A DNA stretch of 64,000 bases, taken from positions 4,258,681 to 4,322,680 of the forward strand of contig CM029617.1 of assembly GCA_017311315.1 (NCBI GenBank). Direction: 5' to 3'. The notes under the pieces are model-generated. The model did no database searches, had not been told where the DNA came from, and saw only the letters and a program-made list of their open reading frames with translations. Origin of the DNA: Dendrocalamus latiflorus. Its lineage: Eukaryota > Streptophyta > Magnoliopsida > Poales > Poaceae. This document shows, one piece after another, positions 46,246 through 57,993 of the stretch (positions are counted from its first letter, which is position 1; each line of letters starts with the position of its first letter). The translations under genes were made by a program, and so were the position numbers.

Positions 46246-46445
46246 AGGGAGTGTCTATACAACATGTGACTGTTTTTTAGGATAAAAATAGTCAGATTTT
46301 GAGCCGTTAGATAGAGATCCAACGCCCTAGATCATTTTTTTAGGGGAGCTTGTATGAGTGGATCCGTTGAATGGAGATCTAACGTCTCAGATCAATCTAA
46401 CTGTTTTTATCCTTAAAAACAGTCACATGTTGTATAGGCATTCCT
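46246..46445. mobile_element. MITE, 200 bp, long terminal inverted repeats
   Basis: The ends are AGGGAGTGTCTATACAACATG and, on the other strand, AGGAATGCCTATACAACATG. Inverted similarity extends about 90 bp through TGACTGTTTTTAAGGATAAA and GATCCAACG. It is non-coding. Confidence 0.8.
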
Positions 46446-46915
46446 AAAAAACAATTAATAGAAGTAAAAAACAAACAGATCTGAATGAGTTAGACACAAC
46501 CGCAACCGATGTTTTTTGGAAAACGGCATCGGACATGAGGTTGGCACTCGTGATCCTGTGAATCCCAGTCCCAGACCGTAGCATGTTTCTGTTCGTACTC
46601 AAAAGCCTGTAGTACATATAATTTGATCATACTTGTTCTGTCAAAAAAAATTGATCATAGTTGCATGTCATCTATCACAGTAATCAACGGTGATTAGTCC
46701 AAAATATGGCATTGTTACCCTATCTTATGGTCAACATCTAAGGTTCTACACCCATCATCTACATATTCGGTGATCATGTGACCTCGGTAGTTGGGCTTAC
46801 GTCCTTCCGGGGGAAAAATCTGTCGCGGTGGCAAGTGGTTGTCCACACCAATTGTCGGTTGAAGTCAACAAGAGCGTCCGGCTGGCGTTTGCAGTGTTCA
46901 CTAGATCCCAAACAC

Positions 46916-47155
46916 GGCCTGTTAGGCAACAGCTGCGGCTTATAATTTTTGACTAATTTTTTTAAATTTTTGTTGTTTACGGTACAGATTATAGAGAGAC
47001 AGATACTCACTTACGATTTTGACTGGTACAGATGTTGAGTTTTTAACGTGTAGATCATTTAACTTGTAGACCACGTCTTAAGAAAATACTCCGTTCAAAA
47101 GTTAGATATTATAGCAAAAACTAAAAGTCGCAGCTTCGAAGAAAAAGACCAGCCC
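46916..47155. mobile_element. MITE, second copy of the 10023-10264 family
   Basis: The interior matches 10023-10264 over most of its length (GATACTCACTTACGATTTTGACTGGTACA; TTTTTAACGTGTAGATCATTTAACTTGTAGACC). The ends GGCCTGTTAGGC and GACCAGCCC are more diverged. Confidence 0.75.
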
Positions 47156-48764
47156 TCAATCACGACTCTCTCTCTCTCTTCTCCACGATGTCGATACACG
47201 GACTTCCGTATCAGCTCGTGCTCTATTTTGTCCACTGCAAAACAAATATGATGGTGATTTATCGCTGCAACTAATAAATGACGGATGGACTGATACTTCA
47301 TCGAGAAATGGTTAACCAAAAATGCACCGACGAATGACAGGGACAACGGGGCGTGTTATGAGGTGTTAGACGCTTGCGTGCATCTACGTGCACCGGATGG
47401 AAATCACGGTGGTGCGTTTGCGTTGCTCGGTCCCTAGTAGTTCATACTGGCGGTGGCAGATGATTTTTTTTTCAGTGGTTAATGTCTTTTAACTAAAAAG
47501 AAATTTTAATGACTAAAAGAAGTAATCTTTAGCAGGAAAAGACAGGTGGTATAAAAAGTGAGAGAGAGATACGTGTATGAGATTGAAATGAGACGAGTTG
47601 GGTGCATAATATGTCCGTAACTTTCTGTCTTATCCCTAAAGCGAGACAGGAACAAAAAAAAACGGAGAAACCATTTCAAAGTGATAAACTGCTTCGAAAA
47701 ACCAGATGTTTAGATTAGCCTTTAATTTTTTTTCAAGCAAAAGTTAGAAACAGATATTAATATGAATAGCCCCGGTGCCCAACTACAGAATCGCCTGCAT
47801 ATATAATACCATATCTCGCCTTGCGTGCAGATGTAAGTGCAACCTTGCAAGTACACCATCAAGCAGCAACTTATAGTCCATGTTGGATTCAAAAACCTCA
47901 ACGGAACATAAGCCAATTCTTATTAGTTGTGATTCTGATTCACTCATTCACCAAGAAAAAAGGTAGTCTGCTATGATTAGCAAATGGGAGTGTAAAATAT
48001 GGAAAAGGTTTGAGAGAAGAAAAGATGACTACGATCATTTCTACATTATACTAGTTCATTGCTCGTACGTTGTCATGGATTAAAAATACATTACCCAGCA
48101 TCTCAAGCTTCTGTTGCACCCAATGGCTTCACCGTCGTGCTCTCAAGTTCAGTCGCAGCTCATATTGCGCCTCTACCGCTAAGCTTTGACTCAAGCCGCG
48201 GCCTTGCCTCTGCAGTCACGACCAACCTACATCATCATCATATTGCACTGCTCGTAGCCAACTTGGCCCACACCGGGACTGAGCCTTCTATATTAGTATA
48301 AAACATAGTTGATTACAGATGTAGTTTCATAAAAGCCAATAATGTATAAACCTGCATCTACTCGCACTTTTGGTTTTAGGGCCGCATATGGGCCTATGTA
48401 CGTATAAACGGGCGTTCAATTTACCTTTTCTGCAGTGATTGGTCTCTGTTCTTCATTGGGGTACTTAACGGATCGTGGAATGTGCCACTGTGGCATATAG
48501 GCCCTAAATGGGCCTAGTTCTTCGTTGGGATACAGGCTCACAGGTGCTTCTCTTGCACCGATTGTGGAACGTGCCACTTTCGGCCGTTAATGTACCGTAG
48601 CTAGGCCGTATGCTAAGGTATAGTACTACGTTCTCAAATACGCTTACATGTTGGCCATACCAGTCGACGTTATGATCGGAACTTGACACGACCGCCAATG
48701 TGCATTGACGTTCCATATGAAATTAATAGGCCACCAAGTGCCGATCTACATGTTCAGCTCCTAA
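47156..48764. other. Intergenic, no gene recognised
   Basis: Contains a CT microsatellite near 47167-47182 and ordinary AT-rich sequence. Around 48360-48600 a GGGCCTA-rich diverged repeat (GGCCGCATATGGGCCTA, TAGGCCCTAAATGGGCCTA) is seen. No open frame of interest. Confidence 0.45.
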
Positions 48765-49107
48765 GGGCATGTACAACGGGTCTCTTTCGCCCGTCTCCGT
48801 GATGTTTATTTTTCAAAAAAACCCCGCCGACGCTTGGAGACGGAGGCTTCGTCGTTTCGCGAGGCGACGAGGAAGGCCCATTGCCCCAGGCCAAGACGCC
48901 GGCTCCAGCAGCGTTGTACGGATCGCCTCCCCGACCCGACGGCGCGCGGTTCTAGTTTGGGCGCGCGCTGGAGGGAAGTCTCACGCCAAAATCGTTCCCC
49001 ATCTCCCTATTTCCCCGGTGTCCTCGCCTTTCATCCTTCCTTCTTCGGGGCTGGCACCGCCAACCTTCAGCGCCCGCACCGGTGTCTGCTCCCGTCGTCG
49101 CCTTGAG

Positions 49108-51136
49108 ATGTCTAGCGCCTCGTCTAGGAAGAGCAAAGAAGTCACCGCATCAGCGGCGTCGTCGGCGGCGCCCCAGACCCTTCCTCGCGGTAGCGGCTCG
49201 GCGGCGGCCCGCTCCCTTGGTCGCGGCGGCTCGGCTTTTGGGGCAAATGCGGCAGGCCGCACCCTCGGTGGCGGCCGCGACTCAGCGGCGGCTGGGGCGT
49301 TTGCCCGCCCCATTGTTCGCTGCCTGGACGCAGCGGCAGCACCCATCGCCGCTACTGTCGGCAAGGGCTCGGCGACGGCGGCCTCCTCCATAGATGGATC
49401 TGGAGGAGGTGGCTTCCCCGGCGCCTCGTCATCCATCGGTGGCTTTCCATTCCCCTCTTCACCAACTCCAGCAGCTTGGTGGGATGCGGCCGGCAGTGAA
49501 TCATGGTAATCACTTAGCCTTTGAATGGTTATGCCTTTGAATGTTCATGTGAATCATGGTAATCACTTAGCCGGCAGTTAATGTAATTCTTGTTCCTGTG
49601 AATTGTTATGCCTTTGAATGTGGTTAATACATTCTTAACTGACAGCTTGCTGTATGGAGGATATCTGTGCTGTTCATTCCTACCTTCAGATGAACTATAT
49701 AAATGGCTAAATGGCTAGAAAATGTCCATATAAATGCTCTGGTTGAATCATCTTTAGTGTTTTGCAATCCAATGAACCATTTTGTTTTCAGTTGTCATGA
49801 AGCAGCTTCTGTCTTTGTACTTGTGCTGATACTATGATTGAGCACTCCTCAAACATGTTCTGCTTCATTCATATTGAGTGTCCATAAACTGTTTACTGTT
49901 CATCTATTTAAATGTCCAATGAAGCTTGGTAGTAGTACATAATTCAACATTTTCAGTCTCTTTGTGTTAACTACCATTCAATTATAAAAAGGACAATACA
50001 CTCTCTATGTTTGCTGCAGGGATAAAGACCCACGCCCATCTGGTGGGTTTCTGAGCTACTTTGGTAATCAGCCACACAATTTTCATTTGGTTGGTGCACC
50101 TGCCCACAACAGCCCTGTGAACATAGCATTGTCTAACAACATTGAAGGAAGTTCACCGACAGAAGTGAAAATCCTATCTGAGCAGCAGCCTAAACTAGTT
50201 GACAGTGACAATGAAAATGCTAGAACTGAGAAGCGGATCATGTGGACAGAGGAAGAGGATGTTAGATTGATGAGCTCTTAGATAGAAAATTCAACGGACT
50301 CTAGTTGTGGAGCCGATAGGGGTGGTAACCAATATTGGGGCGATGTTGTTGAATCATACAACAAGACGACCCCGTCACATAGGAAAAGGAATCTGAAGCA
50401 ATGCAAGGATCGATGGCACAAGATTAACAGGTGGACTGACCTCTTCGAGGGTGCTTATGTGAAGGCTCGAAGAGTATTTACAAGTGGATATTCAGATCAA
50501 ATGTGGATTGATGCAGCCCACAAGTTCTATGTGGTAGACAACAAAGAAGTAAAGTTAGGACCCTTTGTCCTAATGGAGGTTTGGAAAACTTGCCGAGAAG
50601 TGGCAAAGTGGAAAACATACAATGAAGAGCTGAGGAATGCACGTAAAAGGAAAGCATTTCACCTTGAAGGAGAAGGGGAGGAAAAGGATCAATCTTTTGA
50701 AGAAATGCCAAAGCGACAAATAGGTCAGAAGGCAGCTAAAAAGGCAGCTCTAGCTGCAAAAGGAAAGTCAAAACAATCCAGCTCGGATGATGATGGAAAC
50801 TCAAAGGAATCTGCAATTGACCTGGACAAGTTGGACAGATTTAGTAAATTACAGGAGGAAACAAATGCAAACCGCATCAAGGTACTAGAACTGCAACAAA
50901 AGTTATCATTTGAGAAGCTTGAGGCCACAAAACTTGCCCACCTTACAGCACAAGAGACCAAAGAGGGAAAGAAGCTTGATTTAGAGGGGAAGAGGCTTGA
51001 GAAAGAAACAAAGATGATGGAAGCTTATAACAACCTCATCTCACAAGATACAAGTTCAATGTCCGATGAGGAAAAGGCTGAGCGAGTGGCTGCCATGAAG
51101 TGTTTGAGGAAGAGGCTTTTTCCTGAAAGTACCTAA
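49108..51136 (+). pseudogene. PIF/Harbinger ORF1, Myb/SANT-like DNA-binding protein, one nonsense change
   Basis: Exon 1 (49108-49505) encodes an Ala/Ser/Gly-rich N-terminus starting MSSASSRKSKEV; exon 2 (50020-51136) joins as SW-DKDPRPSGGF. The DNA-binding part reads KRIMWTEEEDVRLMSS, then HRKRNLKQCKDRWHKINRW, a Myb/SANT-like fold. The C-terminal third is a Lys/Glu-rich coiled coil (KVLELQQKLSFEKLEATKLA) ending FPEST. In related elements ORF1 cooperates with the transposase for binding to the ends. A TAG at 50279-50281 replaces the Trp expected in MSS-W-IENS, cutting the DNA-binding domain. The rest of the frame is open over 280 codons. Confidence 0.88.
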
Positions 51137-51653
51137 TTAGGTATGTTTTGGAATATTTGTTTTACCTTTCCTTCCATGTATTTTTTGTATGTCTTTTCTC
51201 ACCAGCTTGCTCTTGTGTAGGATGATAAAGATCTTTTTAGACCAAGGATGAAAAATGATCCTTAAGTTTCTAACTGGAGCACCTCTTGATTTGAATTTAA
51301 ATTTGGATTCCTTGACTTTGATGTACTCAATCAGGATTCAGTTTGGGTTTCTACATATCAGTCTGAACATGTAACTCTATTCTTATATCAGTCTAAGCAT
51401 GTGAACTCTATTAGTGTGTGAGTACAGACTGCTATTCGTGTGTGAGTATCAGTCTGAACGCTATTCTTGTGAACTCTATTTGTATGATTGATTGGTGTGA
51501 ACTCTATTCTTGTGTGAGTACAGACTGCATGTCTCCCATGTGTGAACATGTGTTATCTTTCATATTATAAAATGCTACCAGTTACATCCTATGGAGCTGC
51601 AGTACACTTCTCCCCTTCCACCCAGCCGCATTACACTTCTCTAGTTAGATCCT

Positions 51654-53083
51654 ATGGAGCCGCAGGATGAGCAAGATGATCTAGAGGATGAGCAAGATGA
51701 TCTAGAAGAAGCCGAAGACTTTGATCCTACAGAGGTGTTCACCGTGGAAGATTTTCTAGCGGAGGATGAAATCTTAGAAGAATTTATAAGCAAGATTGGA
51801 GAGGAATTGAAGGCCGACATCGATGGAGAATCATCAACTGTACCTCGCCGCCGCCGCCGACAGAGTGGACCAAGGAGGTACATACCAAGAAATCGAGAAA
51901 AAGGTCATGATGAGCTTGTCGCCAATTACTTTTCCGAAAATCCTATCTACACCGATGAGATGTTCCGTAGGAGATTTAGGATGAATAAGCCGTTGTTCCT
52001 ACGCATCGTGAACACTCTTAGGTAAATTGAATTATTTCTGTATACCGATTCACCATTAATATTCATGTGCTGATAAATTGAATTATTTCTTAGGGAGTGG
52101 TCTCCTTATTTTACCCAAAGAGTCGATGCAACTGGTAGGGATTCTCTTTCACCCCTCAAAAGTGTACTGCGGCTATGAGGATGCTAGCTTACGGCTCCTC
52201 GGCTGATCAACTTGATGAGGTATTGAAGATTGCCGCAAGCACTTGTTTGGAGATTTTGGGAAAATTTGCTGAAGGAGTGATTGAATGTTTTGGTGAAGAC
52301 TATCTACGCCCTCCAAGAAGCGATGAACTGGAAAAAATCTTACAAGAAAATGAGGCTCGTGGTTTTCCAGGAATATTGGGAAGCATCGATTGTATGCATT
52401 GGGCATGGAAGAATTGCCCGAAAGGTTGGGCAGGCATGTTCACACGTGGTGACAAAGGCGTTCCTACTATGATCCTCGAAGTAGTGGCATCTCATGATCT
52501 TCGTATATGGCATGCTTTCTTTGGTACCACCGGGTCTCAGAACGACCTTAACGTCCTAAACAAGTCGCCACTGTTCATTCAAGCAATAAAAGGGGAAGCT
52601 CCTACAGTACAATACACCGTAAACGGAACACAATATGACATGGGTTACAATCTTGTTGATAAAATATATCCAGAATGGGCGGTATTCGTGAAGACAGTAA
52701 CGGCCCCTCAGTCGGCTGAAGACAAATTATTTGCATTGATGTAAGAAGGGGCGAGGAAAGATGTCGAATGCGCATTTCGAGTATTGCAATCACGCTTTGA
52801 TATTGTTCGTCGACCTGCAAAGTTATGGAAGCAGAGGGACGTTGTCAACATAATGCAAGCTTGTGCTATCCTTCACAATATGATAGTGGAAGATGAGAAG
52901 GAATTGGTTAGAGTTTCCTTGGATTTGAATGAGAATCCGAGTGCGACAATAGTGCTCCCACCTGAAGTGCGTACAAGCGACAACCCTAATCCATGCTTCG
53001 CAGAGGTGCTTCGGAGGAATTCCGCTATCAAAGCTCGGCCAACACATAGGCAACTCAAGAAGGATCTAATCGAGCACATATGA
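51654..53083 (+). pseudogene. PIF/Harbinger transposase (DDE nuclease), one frameshift and one nonsense change
   Basis: Exon 1 (51654-52021) has an acidic start (MEPQDEQDDLEDEQDD) and the FSENPIYTDEMFRRRFRMNK segment. Exon 2 (52095-53083) holds the nuclease core. The catalytic triad is visible: Asp in GSIDCMHWAWKNCPKG, Asp in GSQNDLNVLN, Glu in KDVECAFRVLQ. The C-terminus reads VVNIMQACAILHNMIVEDE. Two lesions: one base is missing near 52157-52161 (PLQKCTAAM expected, read as PLKSVLRL and stop), and TAA at 52742-52744 stands for the Gln of ALM-Q-EGARKD. The start at 51654 is the first ATG after ORF1. The protein family would excise and insert the element at TAA sites. Confidence 0.9.
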
Positions 53084-54023
53084 CAGCGCTACGGAAACAA
53101 ATAAAATTAGACAAAAATGCTGCAATTATATATAATATATCATTTATATTGATGATTTTTTTTAAAAATTGTAATCATGTTCATCTTATTTAAGCTTGAT
53201 CCGTTTTCTATCAAATAGCAACACAATGGTATACAAACTAGTGTTCATGATTGATCTTAGCTATATGCAAAGCATTAAACAGCTTGCAGACAGTGAAACA
53301 GACTCTCCATTGTACGACCTGTCTTTTTAGCTGTTTGTATGTCAGATTCCAGGCTCTTGCAGACGACCCCCCGTCTGTGGATTGTACATGCCCTAAAACG
53401 CGGGACAATAGAGCTATGTAAAGATTCCTGCCGGGTCCCAAGTGGCGCTGAGAGCTGCACCATTTCACCTGGCATCACAACATCGCATGTTAAAGCCCAA
53501 AAAATAAACAATAACTTTATCATATTCCAAAAGTTACGATATAAAAGGGGAAGTGAATTTTCTGATACGCAATGGATGACATATTTGTCAAAACGTCGTG
53601 AATCATCTTCAATATGAAGTTCATCTAAGATTTTTCCATAAGCACCCGGCTACATGATAGACGGAAAAAAATTGAACGGAAATCAAATATAATTCAGCTT
53701 AACTTCTAAGGACTAAGGCCTGTTTGGGGAGCTGGAGATTCTGAGTAGCTAGCTGGCTAGGCTGAGTAGCTGGCTAGTCTGAGTAGCAGCTGGTCTGAGT
53801 AGCTAGCCTGTTTGGCATCCTGGATTCTAGCTGTGCAGCTGGTGTCCTGATAGATGTATTGACTGAAATGCCTTTAGGTGAGTTGATGTCCTGATTATGT
53901 ATTGATAGAAGAGATAACCATGCTGTAAATTTGTAGTACTTAGTTCAAACATTGAAAAACTAATATTAAAATTTCATGACAATAAATTTGACTCAAAATC
54001 ATAATTTTAAATAGAAAAAATTG

Positions 54024-54139
54024 ATCATATACCCTCCATTTAGATGAAAATTGAGGATTTACCCTCCTGACCCATGTGTCGTGTCATTGAGATGTGGAGG
54101 GTAAATCCTCAATTTCCCAACTAAAGGGAGGGTATATGA
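54024..54139. mobile_element. Foldback MITE
   Basis: Arms at 54024-54067 and 54096-54139 pair almost throughout (ATATACCCTCC.., TTGAGGATTTACCCTCC against GGAGGGTAAATCCTCAA..). The loop holds GACCCATGTGTCGTGTCATTG, a motif also present in the foldback at 56261-56345. Confidence 0.75.
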
Positions 54140-54159
54140 CCCAATCTCACTTTTAAATA

Positions 54160-54360
54160 TTAATATGGATAACTATCATGTCTCCATACAAAAGGAACGT
54201 ACAAAATGTGTTCATAGGCATATAAGATATTTCCAGCTAGTACTTCAATCATAGCTGTAGTTGGCCTATTTCCAGCTAGTACTTCATCCCTACATATTTC
54301 ACAAAATATTTTGGTTGCCCAGGCATCCCAACTTGCTTTTGGTGTCTTCCCTTTCTCCAT
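54160..54360 (-). pseudogene. Myb/SANT-like protein N-terminal fragment
   Basis: The frame starts MEKGKTPKASWDAWATKIFC and continues EICRDEVLAGNRPTT, which matches the beginning of the plant Myb/SANT-like (PF12776-type) proteins often associated with transposons. It breaks after NRPTTAM, where an internal duplication (ATTTCCAGCTAGTACTTC, twice) takes over. Only the first helix region is present. Confidence 0.65.
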
Positions 54361-54630
54361 CTAGTTTCATACATACATACATACAAGATGTTTCACAAAA
54401 TCATAAAAATGAGTAAAAATAGCCTCACATAGAACACGAAGTTTGAAATCTCAAAGTAACTTCCTATGGGGCCTTTCCCATATTGATTGCCGGAATAACA
54501 CAAGTGACAGGATTGGTGTTTCAAAAATTTGCACATTTACGTGCAATATTACAAACAACACAGGACAATAGTCGATTCACTTGGTATTATGTCCTTGAAG
54601 TGAGATCTTTGTTTCAATGAATCAAACTGG

Positions 54631-54806
54631 TCATGATGCCTTCGTTTGTTCTGGCTCGCTGCTGCTCCTGAAAAGAACTCCAGAGAGACCTCGCGAGTTG
54701 GCAAGGCGCTCCAACTCACTAATCTTGTGCTTCAAATTCTCTAATTCTTCAGCCAGCTGATCCTCCTTTTGCCTCAATTCCTTCAAGATAGAAGCAAGTT
54801 TGCATC
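54631..54806 (-). other. Terminal exon-like sequence, coiled coil
   Basis: After a possible acceptor (CATTTGCATGAG) the minus strand reads ILKELRQKEDQLAEELENLK, then HKISELERLANSRGLSGVLF and stops after PEQTKAS. The heptad pattern is a clear coiled coil. It may be the last exon of a gene whose first exon is at 57029-57199, but the phases do not match without further exons, or it may be captured cargo. I do not recognise the protein. Confidence 0.5.
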
Positions 54807-55552
54807 CTCATGCAAATGTAGAAATTATTGACACAAAGTAGGCAACCCAACTTATATAATCAACAGCAAGAACAGACTCTTATTGAATTAGACTTTTGTG
54901 AAGCAGAAATAAATTGGAGTTGAAACTCGACAAGTGCCAATGGAAAATCAGATGATATATGGTAAGAACATGCTACATTGCAGCTTTGAGCCACTCATAC
55001 ACATTGCAGACAATGTTGACACCAGCTAGTCGCCTAGTCAGCACTCATCACAGATCACAAGCATGTGGTCCAAGCAATAAGAGCTCCATATGTAGAAAGC
55101 ACCTTCCCCCATGCCCTTGAATCCCACTGGATCCAATCTTTTTTACAGGGTTACATCTTTTTGTATGTTACTGATTTATGCATTATAAATTTGCACATTA
55201 CACTCATGTCAAAATTATACTTATATGCCAGGACATGGAAACACGCTTGTGTTAGCTCAAATTCACTTGAAAGCATAGAAGTTCAGAATAATAGTTGAGC
55301 CCAGGAGAATTTGCTCTAAATCATCAACAGAGCAACACATACATAACAGTTGTCAACAAAAAAGTGATCAATGAAGACCAAGCTTAGTACGTCTTTGCTA
55401 TAGGAACTTCACTTTCACAAAAAAGTGATCAATGAAAATTGATTCCGCATGAACACATCAAAATCACCAAGGTAAAACATTGAATTTCGCCCGGTCGCCG
55501 GTCTCGCCGGCCCTCCTCGCGCGCTCGCCGTCGGTTGGGTCGTGGAACCGGC

Positions 55553-55930
55553 AGGCGAACCCGGCGGGGGGAGGAGGGAGGCGTGGGGGAGGAGGGGTAG
55601 GAGGGGGGCGGCGGCGGGGGATCTGGGGAGGGGGCGACGGGGGCGGAGGGATGCGCCGGGGGGGGGGGGGGGGCGACGGGGCGGCGGGATGCGCCGGGGG
55701 GGGATCTGGGGAGGGGCGCCGGGGTGGGTGGCGGCGGGGAGGGGGGAGGAGGGAGGCGTGGGGGGAGGAGGGGGCGGCGGCAGGGGATCTGGGGAGGGGG
55801 CGGCGAGGGGAGGAGGGGTAGGAGGGGGGGGGGGGGGGGGGCGGCGAAGGGATGCGCCGGGGGAGGGGGTGATCTGGGGAGGGAGGCGTGGGGGAGGAGG
55901 GGCAGGAGTGGGGCGCGGGGGGGGGGAGTT
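55553..55930. repeat. GC-rich minisatellite with G runs
   Basis: Repeats of GGGGGATCTGGGGAGGGG, GCGGCGGGATGCGCCGGG and GGGAGGAGGGAGGCGTGGGG in varying order, with a run of about 14 G near 55661 and longer runs near 55827. Open frames on both strands are composition effects. G-quadruplex formation is likely from the G4 tracts. The G runs are prone to sequencing error. Confidence 0.85.
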
Positions 55931-56260
55931 TTGTCCAGTAGCATTTGCGGGTAAATAACTTCAATTTTAAGTGGCATTAGCCCGCAGAATCTGTGAGAAG
56001 CTCGGCTATTGCAGCTACTCGATCTCAGTACAATTGTGCCTTCCCAGATTTTTAGATTCTCAGTAGCTGGCCCAAAAGCTGGACTGTTTGGGAGAGCTTT
56101 TGGCTACTAGAAGTAGCTAGCTTGCCCAGAATCCGAAACAAACAGGCCCTATACTGGTAATTGGGTAAACAATGTTTGCTCTTCCTATAATTCAGGTTTC
56201 GTTGATAACTGGACAGGTAGAAAACGGAAAAATTGTAGATTTGCCCCACTGTTGAGTGGC

Positions 56261-56345
56261 TTTGTAGATTTGCCCTAGTGATGTCTCAATGACATGTGGG
56301 TCCAGGACCCACATGTCATTGAGACAACTGGGGCAAATCTACAAA
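56261..56345. repeat. Near-perfect inverted repeat, 1-nt loop
   Basis: The arms TGTCTCAATGACATGTGGGTCC (56283-56303 region) and their exact complement meet at a single A (56304), and pairing continues outward through GTAGATTTGCCC with one small interruption. It is a MITE-type foldback sharing its loop-side motif with 54024-54139. A transcript would form a hairpin of about 40 bp. Confidence 0.85.
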
Positions 56346-57028
56346 GTGCACTTTTTTAAGTAGGGCAAATGAGCAAAAGCCCCGGTAGAAAACAGGGTGA
56401 TGTAGCCCTTTGTTCGAAAAATAAAAACGTGACAAGTGATGGTACTTAGATGAAAAGAAACTCACGTAGCAATAGATAAGATATGGTAACGATCCTAGCT
56501 ATTTTGGAACATAATTTGTATCCATGAATGTCAGGAATGCAGAAGATATCATAATTTGTTAACAGCAGCCCAAATTAACACTATGTCCGTAACACTCAAA
56601 TTAACACTAACTCCTATTCTATTGTGGACCCAAAAGCCAAAAAGTACAGGAAATATCTGAGACTTTCAACTGGATACAAGCTTCAGATCCATCTGGTCAC
56701 CGCACAAAATGCACTGAATAATTAATGTGATATTCAGACATCATCAAACGAGCAACACACCATATCAACCATTATATGAACTCCCATAAACAACAACTGA
56801 GCAACCCTAGGGTCAGGAACAAACAAGGGATAGTCCAATTGAACCAGCACGAGAGGACATGAGACCAAAATAAGAAGAAAAATCACACATTATTACCTAA
56901 CAACATCCAACCAAACATACGGGTAAATCCGAGCGTTTCAATAGGGAACTGCACAAATTGCGGCAGATAATGCGCACGAGGACCAACAAATAAAAAACCT
57001 AGTGCGGGATATGAGAATCTGACGTTAC

Positions 57029-57199
57029 CTCGACGGGATCTGGAATCCGGTCGACCTCCGCGATCGCGCGATGGTCGGCGGGTGCCTCAAGAGTTTCACC
57101 CGCGGCAGCGTCTCTTCGCCGCCGAATCAGGAGCCCGAGCGAGCCCGGAGCTGGCGCCGTCGAATCCTCCCGCTTTCCCTCCAATATCCCCGCGGACAT
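57029..57199 (-). CDS. Putative first exon of an unidentified gene
   Basis: The frame starts MSAGILEGKREDSTAPAPGS and runs LGLLIRRRRDAAAGETLEAP to IPDPVE, then a good donor (GTCGAG/GTAACG). The GC-rich surroundings (57030-57480) with several CTAGGGTTT motifs look like a rice promoter and 5' UTR read on the minus strand. Downstream exons would lie at lower coordinates, where the coiled-coil exon at 54631-54806 is a candidate. I do not recognise the product, and the gene may be truncated by the TIR element. Confidence 0.4.
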
Positions 57200-57993
57200 A
57201 TCTCCGCCGCCTCATAACGCCGGCCGTGGGAAGGAGCTGGTGCCGGCTAGGGTTTGTGCGGACAGCGGCCAGCGCTAGGGTTTTTGGCGGCGGCGGCGGT
57301 GGCGTGGGGCGTTCGGGCGCAGCGGAGGAACCCAACCACGGCGGGGCACCGGGCTAGGGTTTGGGCCGGAGCGGGGCGTGGAAGCGGCGGGGAGGGGAGG
57401 AGAGCGGAGAAGGAAGGTTCGAGAAGCAAGCGGAGAAGGACGGTGCGAGGAGAGGAGAGTCTAGTCAACGCGACTCCGATTTGACCCGCCCCCTCCGCTC
57501 TGCTCCCACCCACCCACCTCTTCAGAATCTAATTAGGCCTCGAGCCCATCAGTGCTCCATTCTCTTCCGCTGCCGTTTTTACTGGGCCACAACGCCCACA
57601 GGAACGCGCTCTCTTCTCCGGGCTCGGCGATACGTATGGTAGCTACCAACGGCGAGTTCCACCAGATTCACGGTCCATAATGCATCACAAGTTCACACTC
57701 AAACAGGTTCTTTTGGCTTTCATCTTTTCCGAAGTTAAAAAGGCAAATATCAAAACAGAATAGCTTCTTAAAACGGATTTTTCAAATAGCTTTTCGAAGC
57801 CAAAACTGTGTGTCATTCGTGTCAACATCTTCGTTGTCCACTACCATGTCAAAAAGCACAGATAAAACCCACCAGCCGCAACCCAAAAGAATCCTAAGAT
57901 AGCGGTGCACAACTCGAAGGTACGTGACAAATGTGCCGGTGACCTCCTTTCACGGCCACCTTTTATGTCAACGCGCGTGCTTCTCGACTCTAA

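Larger units (their letters stand above)
48765..53393 (+). mobile_element. PIF/Harbinger transposon, 4629 bp, two-gene type
   Basis: TAA flanks both ends (48762-48764, 53394-53396). The termini are GGGCATGTACAACGGG and, on the other strand, GGGCATGTACAATCCA, sharing 12 bp. Inside are, in order, a Myb/SANT-like ORF1 and a DDE transposase ORF2 on the same strand, the layout of Pong/PIF-type elements. Both genes carry disabling changes, so it is structurally complete but not autonomous now. Only a few lesions are present, suggesting moderate age. Confidence 0.93.
53716..56148. mobile_element. Composite TIR element, about 2.4 kb, with gene fragments and GC-rich cargo
   Basis: The left end reads AGGCCTGTTTGGGGAGCTGG and the right end, on the other strand, GGCCTGTTTGTTTCGG, with GTAGCTAGCTGG-like subterminal motifs on both sides. 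CTA at 53713-53715 and 56149-56151 fits a 3-bp duplication. It contains a foldback element, a Myb/SANT-like fragment, a coiled-coil exon and a GC-rich minisatellite. Whether the two ends belong to one element or to two similar ones is not certain. Confidence 0.6.

Noticed and set aside
48059..48301. 80-codon frame near 48.1 kb as a gene
   Set aside because: Short, no start context, no domain or splice partners.
55542..55977. Glycine- or proline-rich protein gene in the G-rich minisatellite
   Set aside because: All frames on both strands are open through the repeat; length is set by composition and G-run counts.
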